Shown: positions 16,336 through 25,978 of the stretch, one piece after another
Layout: the number at the start of each line of letters is the position of its first letter
How positions within the stretch are numbered: the stretch's first letter is position 1
Origin: Candidatus Sumerlaeia bacterium
Lineage (GTDB): Bacteria; Sumerlaeota; Sumerlaeia; SLMS01; JAHLLQ01
Length of the DNA stretch: 44,553 bases
NCBI GenBank assembly: GCA_028284075.1
Contig: JANQSL010000163.1
Location: forward strand, 1-44,553
Direction of reading: 5' to 3'
Made by a program: the position numbers and the translations under genes
Notes under the pieces: generated by a model
Database searches by the model: none
What the model saw: the letters and a program-made list of their open reading frames with translations, nothing else
Told to the model about the DNA's origin: nothing

Positions 16336-16501
16336 TTACGGATGCTTGAAAACGCACCAGTTAGACCTGTATTGAAGACGCATCAAACAGGTAGATATTT
16401 GATTTTATTGACTTTAAATTGAAAAACAGGCCTGCGGTGAAGAGTGGGAGCGCTGATCATGAACCCGTATTCTGCTCTGAAGACCGGGGTCGCATTGGTT
16501 C

Positions 16502-18550
16502 TTATTCGATGACCCACTCGTCGCCGATTCCCGCCCGTTCTCCGACGACCGCAAATGCTCCGAGAGCATCCACCCGGCCGGTAATATGGTTCTGATTCGT
16601 ATCCAGCTGGAACTCGTTTGTGACCATGGACCACGGCCCGGCAGGGCCGTCTGCGCTGTGCCAGAGTTCGAGGGTTGTCTCGTCCAGTCCTGCCAGCTCC
16701 TTCGCGATGTATTTGAACGTGACGGACACGTCTGACCAACCCTCGCGATCCGTTTCGATCTCCCACATAACATTCGCCGTGAGTTTCTCATCGGTATCGA
16801 GGTTGGCTATCTGCGCGTTATTGCGAGTCAACGTTACCAACTGTAACGAAGATCCGCCATTTCCCGGTCCGTTCCCGGCATCGAAATCGATCCAGCATCG
16901 TGAATCCGGTGTTGAGTCGTTGCTGCCGTCACCCGTGATTCCGACAGCCAGGGGAGGAGCATCGCCGGTTCTTGCAAAGGCACGGTAGCTCGACACTGCG
17001 GGAGCTGTTTCAGTACTGAAAAAAACATACGCGGCTCCTGAGTTCCCGTTCACACCCGATGCTCCAATCACCACATCCGCCATACCGTCACCATTGACGT
17101 CACCCGCTCCACGAACAGCCGAACCGGCAAGTCCACCGGCCTCGTTTCCCTGCAGGCGGATAACACCCGAACCGGGTTCATCGGGAAGTATGTCTTCGCT
17201 TCCTGTTTTTCCGAAAGCGATGTACGCTTCTCCCGTGGAGGAGAGTTCGCCCAAATCAAAGCCTCTTGCTCCAATGACGATGTCCGCGAATCCGTCTCCG
17301 TCGACATCTCCAGCTCCACCAACGCTGTTTCCCGCGGTATCTCCGGGAGAGATGCCCATAATTCTGAATCCATAGTCAGCAGGGTTTGCAAGATCCACAG
17401 GCGTACTGTCCGTTCGCCCAAGGACTACAAAGACTTCGCCTGCATTGTCGGTTCGTTCGGAGAATGGAATGCCTATCAGAATGTCCGCCAGCCCGTCTCC
17501 GTTGACATCTCCCGCTGCTGAAACGACCGCTGCTGATGCGGTCTCTGAAACGACTCCATCGATTCGAAAGCCACCGGTTCCGAGATTGGAAAGATCAACT
17601 GCAGTTCCTTCCTCTGTTCCAAAAACAACGTAAGCCGTACCGTCACGGGATACCCCATCACCGTTATGTCCTGAAGCACCCAGAACAATATCCATGATGC
17701 CGTCACCGTTTACATCGCCGGCACCCGACACGCTTTGCCCGAGTTCGCCGTCCTCCTGCACTCCCTCCAGGAGAAAGCCGGTATTACCGAGGGACAACAG
17801 ATTAACATTGGCTCCACTTTGATCACCAAAGGCAACGAACGATCTGCCGGCGTACGAACCTGCGGCTGTATCGGCTTTGTCGGCTGATACGAGAACATCC
17901 GAAAACCCATCACCATTGACATCGCCTGCACCGGAGACAAACCGCCCTGAGTGCAGTCGGTTATCGGGCCCGTCTATCGTGAATCCTCCCGTCCCAAGGC
18001 TTGAGATACTGGCATCGACCGGATTTGGAGAGCCAAAGACTACAAATGCAGCTCCTTGGAATATTGGTCCCCTGCGACCGCTGACGATATTCCATGAACG
18101 AACAGCAATGTCTACAAAGCCATCACCGTTAGTGTCTCCCGTACCGGACACGCTGTACCCGAGACGGTCATCAGAGCGAGCACCTCGTATCCTGATGCCG
18201 CTATCGCCGATGTTCAGTGTATTCAATGGTCCGACATGAGGCTGGCCGAAGATCACGAAGCACTCACCAGCGTCAGTGTCTCCCTCAGGATTAGACCGGG
18301 GGGAACCAACGATAACATCGCCAAAGCTGTCACCGTTGAAATCGCCGGCGCCGGATATCGCTGAGCCGATTCGAAGGCCCGCCTCGCCTCCCTCGAAAAC
18401 AAAGCCCGGGTAAGTTGTACCAACGTTCGGCAGACTCACCGTGCTGTTTGCATACATGGTGCCGGCTGTCGCCAGGATCCCCGCCAGAAGTGCGTTACTT
18501 ACAGATTTGATCCGGACATGAGTCGGGTAATCTCTTTCCGAGTTCACCAT
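16502..18550 (-). CDS. Secreted FG-GAP repeat (integrin-alpha-like) beta-propeller protein
   Basis: An exported 682-residue protein. A signal peptide lies at about residues 15-36 (VSNALLAGILATAGTMYANS). Seven repeats of the form GAGDVNGDGxxDxxxGA follow, each with a calcium-binding DxNGDGxxD loop (for example GAGDFNGDSFGDVIVGSP, GAGDVNGDGFSDVLVSA and AAGDVNGDGLADILIGIP), which is the count expected for one complete seven-bladed propeller. The C-terminal 170 residues form a separate beta-rich region (about 515-670) with no name I can give. The chain ends GDEWVIE. Function is unknown; such proteins usually mediate surface adhesion or binding. A GAGG site lies before the ATG. The gene lies 97 bases after the NAGPA gene on the same strand and may be co-transcribed with it. 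Confidence 0.9.
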   Translation of the reverse strand: MVNSERDYPTHVRIKSVSNALLAGILATAGTMYANSTVSLPNVGTTYPGFVFEGGEAGLRIGSAISGAGDFNGDSFGDVIVGSPRSNPEGDTDAGECFVIFGQPHVGPLNTLNIGDSGIRIRGARSDDRLGYSVSGTGDTNGDGFVDIAVRSWNIVSGRRGPIFQGAAFVVFGSPNPVDASISSLGTGGFTIDGPDNRLHSGRFVSGAGDVNGDGFSDVLVSADKADTAAGSYAGRSFVAFGDQSGANVNLLSLGNTGFLLEGVQEDGELGQSVSGAGDVNGDGIMDIVLGASGHNGDGVSRDGTAYVVFGTEEGTAVDLSNLGTGGFRIDGVVSETASAAVVSAAGDVNGDGLADILIGIPFSERTDNAGEVFVVLGRTDSTPVDLANPADYGFRIMGISPGDTAGNSVGGAGDVDGDGFADIVIGARGFDLGELSSTGEAYIAFGKTGSEDILPDEPGSGVIRLQGNEAGGLAGSAVRGAGDVNGDGMADVVIGASGVNGNSGAAYVFFSTETAPAVSSYRAFARTGDAPPLAVGITGDGSNDSTPDSRCWIDFDAGNGPGNGGSSLQLVTLTRNNAQIANLDTDEKLTANVMWEIETDREGWSDVSVTFKYIAKELAGLDETTLELWHSADGPAGPWSMVTNEFQLDTNQNHITGRVDALGAFAVVGERAGIGDEWVIE

Positions 18551-18647
18551 CGAGGCCTCTTTTCAACACTCCGGGATGTGGAAAGCGTTTTCAGGAGAGG
18601 CAATTTGCTTCGGGGAGTCGAGCAAAAACACGCATTTTGCGAGTCGG

Positions 18648-21011
18648 TTATTCCGATGTTGGCCGTTCAACACTCGTCAGTCCATCCAGCAGAATCATAC
18701 CGCTGCTTTTTGCGGCTTCCTGTGTCTGGGCGACATAGACGCCCTTCACGGTGAAGGGCGGGACGGGGGCGTTGGCATAGCCTCCCATGGGGATGAAGTC
18801 GTTGACGGAAACGGTGATGAATTTCCATTTGTTGTTCCAGTCAATACCGCCTGAATTCGTAAAGTTCAAATAGTAGCCTTTGTTCTCGGCATCGCGCAGT
18901 TCGCCGCGCAGCCATTGCTTTTTGCCGTCGCCAAAAACCCAGAGACCGACACCGATGGCGTCGTTCGTGAGTTGAGCGTTGACCGGCAGTTCGATCTTCG
19001 TCGTACCGCCGTGAACCATACCGTAGTGAAACTGCCACGCGGTGTTGCCTTCCTTCACGTTTTCCGTTTCCAGCATGACGGTCGTTGCGTCGGGATCGTG
19101 GCGGATGCCTTTGATCCATGACGTCATATCAGCGGACACGAGTTCTTCAAAGCCGAAAGCCGTCTCGCCGCTGACGGTATCCACGGCGAGAGGCAGCGAA
19201 ATGGTTTGTCCGAGAACATTCGCTTCAATCACGCCGACACCTTTTGACTGTGCAACGATCTCGGCCGGCAACACTCCGCCACCGGCGATGGTATGAGTAT
19301 GCGGCCGTATCGCGACGAAATCGGGCACATTGATGCTCTCGACGGGAATGTGGCCAACGAAGGGTGTGCCGTCATTCGAGATCGCAGCGAGGCGAATGCG
19401 AACAGTATCATCGCTTTTCATCATGAGCGTGTCGGGGACGAAAGATATCTTCGCCGGTTTCGAGGGTAAAAAGACCTCGGAATCGGTGACGCCGTTTCCA
19501 TCGACACGAATCGTAACGGGCTCCGTGCCTTCTTCGACAACGAGATTACCGGATTCAATGCGCGCATTGCCCTGCTCGACGCGCCAGTTGAAACGCTCGC
19601 CATCGATATTCACCGGTTCACCGTTTTCGTCGAAGCCCCTGAGGACGAGTGGGACGATGGAACTCTCCGCGACGGTGGCGTTCTTTGGATAAATATCGAT
19701 TTGCGCGAGTCCTCCAGGGGATGAGCTATGGCTGACGACAAGGGCATTTGTGACGGCGCGCGGCCCTCCACCGTCCGAGGGGAAATTCGCCAGCTCATTG
19801 CGCACCATCAGCGACGTTGAGCCGCCGCCGTCGAGGTTCATCGCACTCACACAGCCCGCTTCCTTCATGATGTCGGCAAGATCGAAGAGATCGATGCCGA
19901 CGGCGCGCCCCGGCTGGCGTCCGTCGACGGTCACGATAACGAGTGTCCTGCCGTCCTCTTTGATACCGACGGCGGTGCGAGGGTGCCACGTTTCGACGAA
20001 GGATTGCGACATGCGTTCTGCCGAAGCACTTTTCAGTGTGATCTTTTTGCCATCAATGAGGAGCTGCGGTCCTCCGCCGACCGCACCGACAACCTTGCCG
20101 GGAAGACCATCGAGTGTTGCGGAAAGTGAGAGCGGGCTATTTGTTGTCGCCCATTTCGGAAACTCTTCCGTTGAGTGCAATGTCACGGTGCGTCCGGGCG
20201 GAGACATCATGCGGACAACGCTGCCGTTCATGACTTCAACAGGTGTGTTGGGCAGCCACTCGCTCGATGGAAGAATGAGCGGCAGTGTGTATGAGTCATC
20301 ACCCGCTTCGGGTTTGTCGCCGCTTTTCCATGTGTAGGCCGTAACGGGTCCGCTGCTCTGCGGAAACGTGATGCCATTGATTTCCAGAGTCTCTCCGTCC
20401 GGGCCAATCAGCTCCGCTTTGAATTCGGGAAGACCAAGGAAGTAATTGCCCTGATCGTCGAAGGCAAAAACAGGGCGGCGCTGGCCTTCGTCTCCGTACC
20501 ACGGTCCCCTCCAGATGACCCCTTCATCGACAAACAGATTAATGGGTGCGCTGTTGCCGGCCCAGAAGTCGGCGTTGGCGAGGACAACAGGCGTGCCCGA
20601 ATATACCGGAAAAACACCGCTCCGGGTCATTCCGCGAACCCCGAGCTCTTCTTCCCCGGACATGAATCTCTCATACATTGCCGGAAGTGTTTCGCGCTTG
20701 AACAGATCGTCCTGTCCACTTTCAGTCTCGATGCTGAGACCCGTTTCGCTCATGTCAATTGTGACGGTGTTGACGGTGATTGGAATGTCCGCGCGCGTTT
20801 CGAAGCGGTGTGTGACACCAGGTGCGATGACGCGCTCGACAGAGAACTCGCGGGCATCGTGGTAGCCCTCGAGGGCAAGCCATTCGGGAACGCGCTCGTT
20901 TGGGGCATAGCTGTACGCGGGATCGTTGTAGGGAATACCTTTGCCGGCGCAGGAACCCAGGAGCGCAAGGGTGGCAAGCAGCCCGGAAGCACGAAAAAGG
21001 AATGCGGACAT
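18648..21011 (-). CDS. Lipoprotein with NAGPA-type phosphodiester glycosidase domain
   Basis: A 787-residue lipoprotein starting at the ATG at 21011; the lipobox LLGSC follows a hydrophobic signal (LFRASGLLATLALLGSC). The frame is open further upstream but that sequence would lie before the signal. The central domain is of the NAGPA/DUF2233 phosphodiester glycosidase family, with RTAVGIKEDGRTLVIVTVDG and the signature NLDGGGSTSLMV at about 390-401. Earlier segments VLANADFWAGN and VNTVTIDMSETG also fit. Family members remove N-acetylglucosamine or similar caps from phosphodiester-linked glycans; the substrate here is unknown. The remaining C-terminal 300 residues contain Ig-like and a jelly-roll-like carbohydrate-binding segment. 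It is divergent from the CLCA-like gene across a 243-base gap (21012-21254). The GGAGGG site is 12 bases from the ATG, a little far. Confidence 0.87.
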   Translation of the reverse strand: MSAFLFRASGLLATLALLGSCAGKGIPYNDPAYSYAPNERVPEWLALEGYHDAREFSVERVIAPGVTHRFETRADIPITVNTVTIDMSETGLSIETESGQDDLFKRETLPAMYERFMSGEEELGVRGMTRSGVFPVYSGTPVVLANADFWAGNSAPINLFVDEGVIWRGPWYGDEGQRRPVFAFDDQGNYFLGLPEFKAELIGPDGETLEINGITFPQSSGPVTAYTWKSGDKPEAGDDSYTLPLILPSSEWLPNTPVEVMNGSVVRMMSPPGRTVTLHSTEEFPKWATTNSPLSLSATLDGLPGKVVGAVGGGPQLLIDGKKITLKSASAERMSQSFVETWHPRTAVGIKEDGRTLVIVTVDGRQPGRAVGIDLFDLADIMKEAGCVSAMNLDGGGSTSLMVRNELANFPSDGGGPRAVTNALVVSHSSSPGGLAQIDIYPKNATVAESSIVPLVLRGFDENGEPVNIDGERFNWRVEQGNARIESGNLVVEEGTEPVTIRVDGNGVTDSEVFLPSKPAKISFVPDTLMMKSDDTVRIRLAAISNDGTPFVGHIPVESINVPDFVAIRPHTHTIAGGGVLPAEIVAQSKGVGVIEANVLGQTISLPLAVDTVSGETAFGFEELVSADMTSWIKGIRHDPDATTVMLETENVKEGNTAWQFHYGMVHGGTTKIELPVNAQLTNDAIGVGLWVFGDGKKQWLRGELRDAENKGYYLNFTNSGGIDWNNKWKFITVSVNDFIPMGGYANAPVPPFTVKGVYVAQTQEAAKSSGMILLDGLTSVERPTSE

Positions 21012-21123
21012 TTTGTAACTGACCCTCCGAAAGTTGGCGCTTCCATCGGGAAGAGTGACGAGAGGGGCAAGAGAGGCATCGTACAAAGTGTGCGGGATTG
21101 TCGGCGAGAGGATCGAATTGGAG

Positions 21124-21152
21124 TTGATGACAGGAGCGGCGACGGATACTAA
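21124..21152 (+). promoter_or_regulatory. Candidate promoter of the CLCA-like gene
   Basis: In the divergent gap, TTGATG (21124-21129) and TACTAA (21147-21152) are separated by exactly 17 bases, the sigma-70 optimum, and lie about 100 bases before the ATG at 21255. The hexamers are only partly consensus (4 of 6 and 3 of 6), so this is a weak prediction. Confidence 0.28.
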
Positions 21153-21254
21153 CCAGCCAATGAAAGGCTCCCGGGGGCGGAAGACGAGATTCTCGCCATT
21201 CGCCGTCATCAACCGGGGTTTGGAGGACACATCCATTCTGATCGGGAGGGGATC

Positions 21255-24200
21255 ATGAACGGTTCCTGGAGGGGCTTTCGTCAGGTTTTGCTGGCGATGC
21301 TGATGATTGTGGCCGCAGTGGCGGAGGCGAATATGCACAAGGTCATCGACGGCACGACAGTCTTCGATTTGAAGATTTCAGTCTCCGGCAATCCGAGTAC
21401 TCAGGCCCAGCGTCTTCAGTACGAGCGTGTGATTGAATCGTTCGCCGATGGAGTCTATGAGTCGACGAACGGGGCCCACAAGATTGGAACGGTGGAGATG
21501 TTCACCCGCGGCCGCTTTCAGGAACAGGCGGACATCGTCTGGCGCCAGAAGGGACATCCCACGGCCGACCTGAATGGTTACGGGCACGAGATCGGCGGAG
21601 AGATTGTGCGTGCCGCATCAGGTCAGATTTTCATGTACGACATTTTCGAGAACGGCCGCAACATCGGCAGTGGTGCTTTCGAAGACGTCAGCCTTTTGGA
21701 CAATCCGGAAGGCGCGGGTTACCTGCTGGCCCATGAATGGGCCCACTATGCATACGGCCTGTACGAGGAGTATGAGCTTGAGAAGCGGTTTCTCAGCACT
21801 CTGGTCACTCGTTTCGAAGGTCTCGATGACCGGTCGATTCTCCAGCATCCTTTCGGGGCGGAGGGTTGGGAAGCTGACGAGAACCTGCTGCATTTCCTGA
21901 ATTTCTCCACCGACGTGCATTACACTGAACCAAAATCCGTGGGGACATGGCAGAACGAGGAACATCGGGCGAGCGGATGGGAGACGCTGGCACGGGCCAT
22001 CAACGATGATCCTCGAGACATCTTCTACCTGCTGCGACCTCAACGTATCCGCTGGGCGGATTTGCCTGGCCGTGCACCGGCGCATGGCAGCTACGCCCCG
22101 TTCGAGTTACCCGGAACCGCACGAAGCGAGTTGACGATCCTCTGGCCATCCGATGAACTGGCTGTCTTCATCGTGATCGATCGCTCAGGGTCGATGCGAG
22201 GCAGTCCATTGAACAATGCAAAGATTGCCGCACAGTTTCTTGTGGACAGTGCCGAATTGAACACAATCAGTCTGGGTGTCGCGTCTTTTAGTGATACCGT
22301 GACGGTGAACCAGTCGCTCACGCGTCTGACGAACGATACGGTGCGCGATCAGATCAAACAGGCGATCAACGATATTGAGGCGGGAGGAGAGACGGCGATC
22401 GGCGATGCGGCGAGTCGTGCGCTCTCTGAGCTGCTGACCGATACGGAGGAGGAGGATAATCGCGTCGTGTTCCTTCTGTCGGACGGCGAGAACACTTCCG
22501 GTGCTGAACCGCTTTCCATTATTCCCGCCTATCAGGATGCATCGACGCCTCTCTACACATTTGCATACGGCGATGAGGCGGATGTGGAAACGTTGCGGGA
22601 AATGGCGCTGGAAACCGGCGGACGGTTCTTTTTCTCACCGACAAGTGCGAGCGATATCACCGCTGCCTTCGCCGAGGCACTGCGTGATGTTCTCGCTCGT
22701 CTGAATCTGATCGACGGTATCGCGCCGGCAACTCCGTCCACACCCGTGGACGTGGAGTTTGCGACAGGATCGGGCCTGGTGGGGCTTGAGATTGCCATCA
22801 GCTACGCGGGTTTGCCGAACGACGCGGTGTTGCGGCTTGTTGCGCCGTCCGGATTGATGTTTGAACCGGATTCCTGTCTGTCAGCGTCCGGCGAAGAGAT
22901 CTGTGTGTTTCGTATTGGGGGTGGCGATTATGAGGAAGGGTCGTGGAAGATTCTTGTGACCTCAAACGGTCCGGATCTGGTTGTGCGCTACACGGGCTAT
23001 GGACTGCCCAGTGAGAATGCGGCATTCTATGTGACTGCCGGTTCCGCTGGAGGCGATCTGTTACAGTACCCCGAACCGCTGGTTGTTTCCGCACGGCTCC
23101 AGGACGCACTCCCCGTGACGAATATCGACACGCGGGTGGTGTTTACGACTCCGACCGGAACGCGTGTCTTTCTCCCGGTCAATGACGACGGGCAACAGCC
23201 CGACTCGATGGCAGGGGATGGCGTTTATACGGGACTGGTTCCCTACAATGCCGACGGTGTCTGGACTGTCAGTGTCGTTGCCGAGGCGGAAGCCGGTATC
23301 GCCCAATTCACCGATACGGGATTGATGGACTCTCCCGCGGTGAATGGAGGTCAGGCTCCACGAGGGGTACCTTCTCCCATTACGGAGACGGTGACGCGCT
23401 CCACCGGATTCCAGGTAACCATCATGGGTCACCGGTCCGACGATCACGGTAACGTGCCAACTCAGTCGACACCGCTGCCTTCGGACAACACCGATGTATC
23501 CGGCACGATCGACCGCCCGGGAGACGTTGATGTTTTTGCCATCGAGCTTGAAGAGGGTTCTCCGAACCCCGCTCTGCAGGTTGTTCGTGTTCACGGGCTT
23601 TCCGCGGCAATGAAACCCGACGTGCGCCTGATTGGATCGGACGGGAAAACGGTTCTCTCGCAGCAGATTATTGAAAGTCCTCAACGCGATTCCGACTATA
23701 TCGTGATTCCCTTGATCGGCGAAGCGGAACAGATGTTTTATGTCTCGGTACGTCATACGGAATCGGTGGACATCGGGAACTATTTCATCAGCACCGGCCC
23801 CATTCTTCCGGCGGAAGCGGGCCGCGTTGCACTCACGTCTGTTCTTTGTGTCGAACAATGGAGTTTGAAATTGAAACCGGGATCGCCCGGACGGGGTGCG
23901 ATGAGTATGAGTGGGTGGATCAATGACGCGAACGCAGGCTTTGACCCGACGGTGGATGGATTGTCCTTTGTTTTCAACGGATCGGCAATGGTTGATCTTG
24001 CGCCAGGGGGCTTCGCATCCAGTCGCAACGGCAGGCTCACCTACAAAACGGATGCGATTCGGGCGCAGATCGTTCTGAACGAGAAGGGAACCTCGCGAAC
24101 GTCCTTCAAGATCAGGGCCACCGGTGATTTCACCTCTCTACAGGGCAGCACATCGATGATGGTCACGATGTTGAGCGGCGAACTGGCGGACGGCGTTGTT

Positions 24201-24677
24201 TTCGCAACGCAACTTTCCGGGGCAGGTGGTGACAGGGGGGCAAAGTACCAGGGAAGAAGAACGCCCGCCACGAGTGAGGAGTTCCTCGTCAGTTCGATGC
24301 GGATGAAGCGCAGCCTGATCGCTGGCGGAAAGGATTCACTGAGGATATCGGGCAAGATCGCCGCGTCGCCGTCGCTGACGCCCCCTCGGTTGACCTTCAT
24401 TCTGAATCTGGGGTGGGACGCCGTCGTGATTCAGCCCAATCAATGGACCTTCAAGGGTGATAATCTCCAGGCGAATGGAACGTTTGGCACCGGCGGAACC
24501 TGGACCATGAAGCTGAACAGAGCGCGCGGGACGTTCACGTTACAAGGAAAAGGCATGACCATCAATAGCACGGCGGCTCAGCAGGCCGTTGGGTTGACAT
24601 TCGGATTCATGGACCGCTTTGCGATTGTGAACGGAGAGACTCGAACGAGGAAAGGGAAGTGGCAGTTTCTGTATTAG
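21255..24677 (+). CDS. Secreted CLCA-like metalloprotease/VWA protein with PPC-type domain
   Basis: An 1,140-residue exported protein; the ATG at 21255 follows GGGAGGGG and starts a signal peptide (VLLAMLMIVAAVAEA). Residues about 30-270 match the N-terminal zinc protease domain of calcium-activated chloride channel regulators (CLCA): HEWAHYAYGLYEEY starts at His160, with Glu161, His164 and Glu171 in the same spacing as the CLCA zinc ligands. A VWA domain follows with a complete MIDAS (DRSGS at about 308, the Thr in GGETAIG, Asp in LSDGEN). Then come beta-sandwich domains, a PPC-type domain (near 720-850, GDVDVFAIEL) and two C-terminal beta domains. Animal CLCAs cut themselves with this protease, so this may be a bacterial self-cleaving relative. 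Its 3' end shares TTAG with the convergent NDH-2 gene. Confidence 0.87.
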   Translation: MNGSWRGFRQVLLAMLMIVAAVAEANMHKVIDGTTVFDLKISVSGNPSTQAQRLQYERVIESFADGVYESTNGAHKIGTVEMFTRGRFQEQADIVWRQKGHPTADLNGYGHEIGGEIVRAASGQIFMYDIFENGRNIGSGAFEDVSLLDNPEGAGYLLAHEWAHYAYGLYEEYELEKRFLSTLVTRFEGLDDRSILQHPFGAEGWEADENLLHFLNFSTDVHYTEPKSVGTWQNEEHRASGWETLARAINDDPRDIFYLLRPQRIRWADLPGRAPAHGSYAPFELPGTARSELTILWPSDELAVFIVIDRSGSMRGSPLNNAKIAAQFLVDSAELNTISLGVASFSDTVTVNQSLTRLTNDTVRDQIKQAINDIEAGGETAIGDAASRALSELLTDTEEEDNRVVFLLSDGENTSGAEPLSIIPAYQDASTPLYTFAYGDEADVETLREMALETGGRFFFSPTSASDITAAFAEALRDVLARLNLIDGIAPATPSTPVDVEFATGSGLVGLEIAISYAGLPNDAVLRLVAPSGLMFEPDSCLSASGEEICVFRIGGGDYEEGSWKILVTSNGPDLVVRYTGYGLPSENAAFYVTAGSAGGDLLQYPEPLVVSARLQDALPVTNIDTRVVFTTPTGTRVFLPVNDDGQQPDSMAGDGVYTGLVPYNADGVWTVSVVAEAEAGIAQFTDTGLMDSPAVNGGQAPRGVPSPITETVTRSTGFQVTIMGHRSDDHGNVPTQSTPLPSDNTDVSGTIDRPGDVDVFAIELEEGSPNPALQVVRVHGLSAAMKPDVRLIGSDGKTVLSQQIIESPQRDSDYIVIPLIGEAEQMFYVSVRHTESVDIGNYFISTGPILPAEAGRVALTSVLCVEQWSLKLKPGSPGRGAMSMSGWINDANAGFDPTVDGLSFVFNGSAMVDLAPGGFASSRNGRLTYKTDAIRAQIVLNEKGTSRTSFKIRATGDFTSLQGSTSMMVTMLSGELADGVVFATQLSGAGGDRGAKYQGRRTPATSEEFLVSSMRMKRSLIAGGKDSLRISGKIAASPSLTPPRLTFILNLGWDAVVIQPNQWTFKGDNLQANGTFGTGGTWTMKLNRARGTFTLQGKGMTINSTAAQQAVGLTFGFMDRFAIVNGETRTRKGKWQFLY

Positions 24678-25975
24678 TCGATGTTGTGCCGGTCGCGATG
24701 CATTCCGAGCTGCGTTGTGTCACGCTTGAAAAACAGATCGAGTGACCAGTCCATCGCAACACGGACTTTGCGGCCGAGCGTTGGCATTTTCATCAAATAG
24801 ACGGTGCGCCACAGCCACCAGGCGGGAAAGCCGGAAAATCGCAGGCCAAAGACTTCGGCAACGGCCGTGCGGCATCCCAGTGGTGCAAGGGCACCGAGAT
24901 TTGTGAGATCGCAGGGAATCAGCGAGTGTCCCGACAGAGCGCGGGCGATGTTGTCAGCGACATGTTTGCCTTCCCGCGTGGCGTGCTGTGCGGTGGCAGG
25001 GTAGGGGCTGCCGTCCGGGCCGGTGTTGACCGCCGTATCGCCAATTGCCCACACGTTATTCTTTCCCCGGACCCGCAAATCGCGTTCGCACAGGACATAA
25101 CCACGGTCGTCTTTCGGGAGATCCAATCTCTTTGAAAGTGGATTTTGCGCAATACCGGCGCACCAAACCAGCGTATGCGCATCGAGTCTCTCATTTCCGT
25201 TAACGATGACATTGTCGGCGCGGACTTCGTTTACGGTCGAGTTGAGCAGGATTTGCGCGCCTCCCTCCTCCAGTTTGTCCCGGGCATACTCCGAAAGGCT
25301 GCGGCTGAGGGCCGGCAGAATTCGATCCGACAGGTCGACGAGAGTGACCTGGCAGTCCGAAGGCTTGAGATTTCGATACTGCCTTGTCGCGGACCGAAGG
25401 AACTCATTGAATTCTCCGGCAACCTCGACACCGGTAAAGCTGGCACCGACGACAACGAAGTGAAGCAGTGCCCGTCGTTTGGCGTCGTCCGTCTCGACGT
25501 TTGCCTGTTCCAGAAGTTGAATGGCGCGGTCCCGCAGACCGATGGCGTCCGGTACGCTTTTGATCTCGAAGGCATGCCCCCGCAATCCCGGAACGGGTGG
25601 CATCATCGTCGAGCTGCCGGGCGCCAGCACCAGATGATCGTACTCGGCTTTGCGGACGCGTTCGGTACCGGTGACTCTGTACGCGACGACCTGCTTTGCA
25701 AAGTCGATGTCGGTTACCCGGCCCATGCGAAACCGGACACGCCGCGAGAGATACTGTCGAATGCCAACAACCACGTGCCGCGGTTCCAGACTTCCGACAC
25801 CGGCCTCCACCAGCAGAGGATAAAAGATGAAGTGGTTCCGCGGATCGATGAGCAGAATGTCCGCGTCTGATTGCTTGAGCCGTTTCTGTAGCGCTCGTGC
25901 GCAGTAGGCGCCGGCAAAACCTCCGCCCACGATGATGATCCGCGGACGCGTTCTGGCAATCATCTCAACGGACAT
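24674..25975 (-). CDS. ndh: Type II NADH:quinone oxidoreductase (NDH-2)
   Basis: A membrane-associated flavoprotein that transfers electrons from NADH to quinone without pumping protons; 433 residues, the usual length. The FAD-binding motif VGGGFAG is at residues 16-22, the NADH-binding Rossmann motif reads VVVGASFTGVEVAGE, and the second FAD contact is VWAIGDTAVN. The C-terminus (AWWLWRTVYLMKMPTLG and following) is the amphipathic membrane-binding region typical of NDH-2. It lies 3 bases after the mqnE stop on the same strand, so the two are an operon and the quinone made is its likely acceptor. Its last bases overlap the CLCA-like gene stop. Confidence 0.9.
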   Translation of the reverse strand: MSVEMIARTRPRIIIVGGGFAGAYCARALQKRLKQSDADILLIDPRNHFIFYPLLVEAGVGSLEPRHVVVGIRQYLSRRVRFRMGRVTDIDFAKQVVAYRVTGTERVRKAEYDHLVLAPGSSTMMPPVPGLRGHAFEIKSVPDAIGLRDRAIQLLEQANVETDDAKRRALLHFVVVGASFTGVEVAGEFNEFLRSATRQYRNLKPSDCQVTLVDLSDRILPALSRSLSEYARDKLEEGGAQILLNSTVNEVRADNVIVNGNERLDAHTLVWCAGIAQNPLSKRLDLPKDDRGYVLCERDLRVRGKNNVWAIGDTAVNTGPDGSPYPATAQHATREGKHVADNIARALSGHSLIPCDLTNLGALAPLGCRTAVAEVFGLRFSGFPAWWLWRTVYLMKMPTLGRKVRVAMDWSLDLFFKRDTTQLGMHRDRHNID

Positions 25976-25978
25976 GGG

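Noticed and set aside
16365-16392. LexA box (CTGT-N8-ACAG) upstream of the helicase
   Set aside because: The arms are present but 16 bases apart, not 8, so they do not fit the E. coli-type SOS box.
16900-18400. Periodic DNA repeats
   Set aside because: They are the FG-GAP repeat codons of the propeller protein.
18648-21338. NAGPA protein starting at 21338
   Set aside because: The added 109 residues precede the lipoprotein signal peptide and overlap the divergent gene start.
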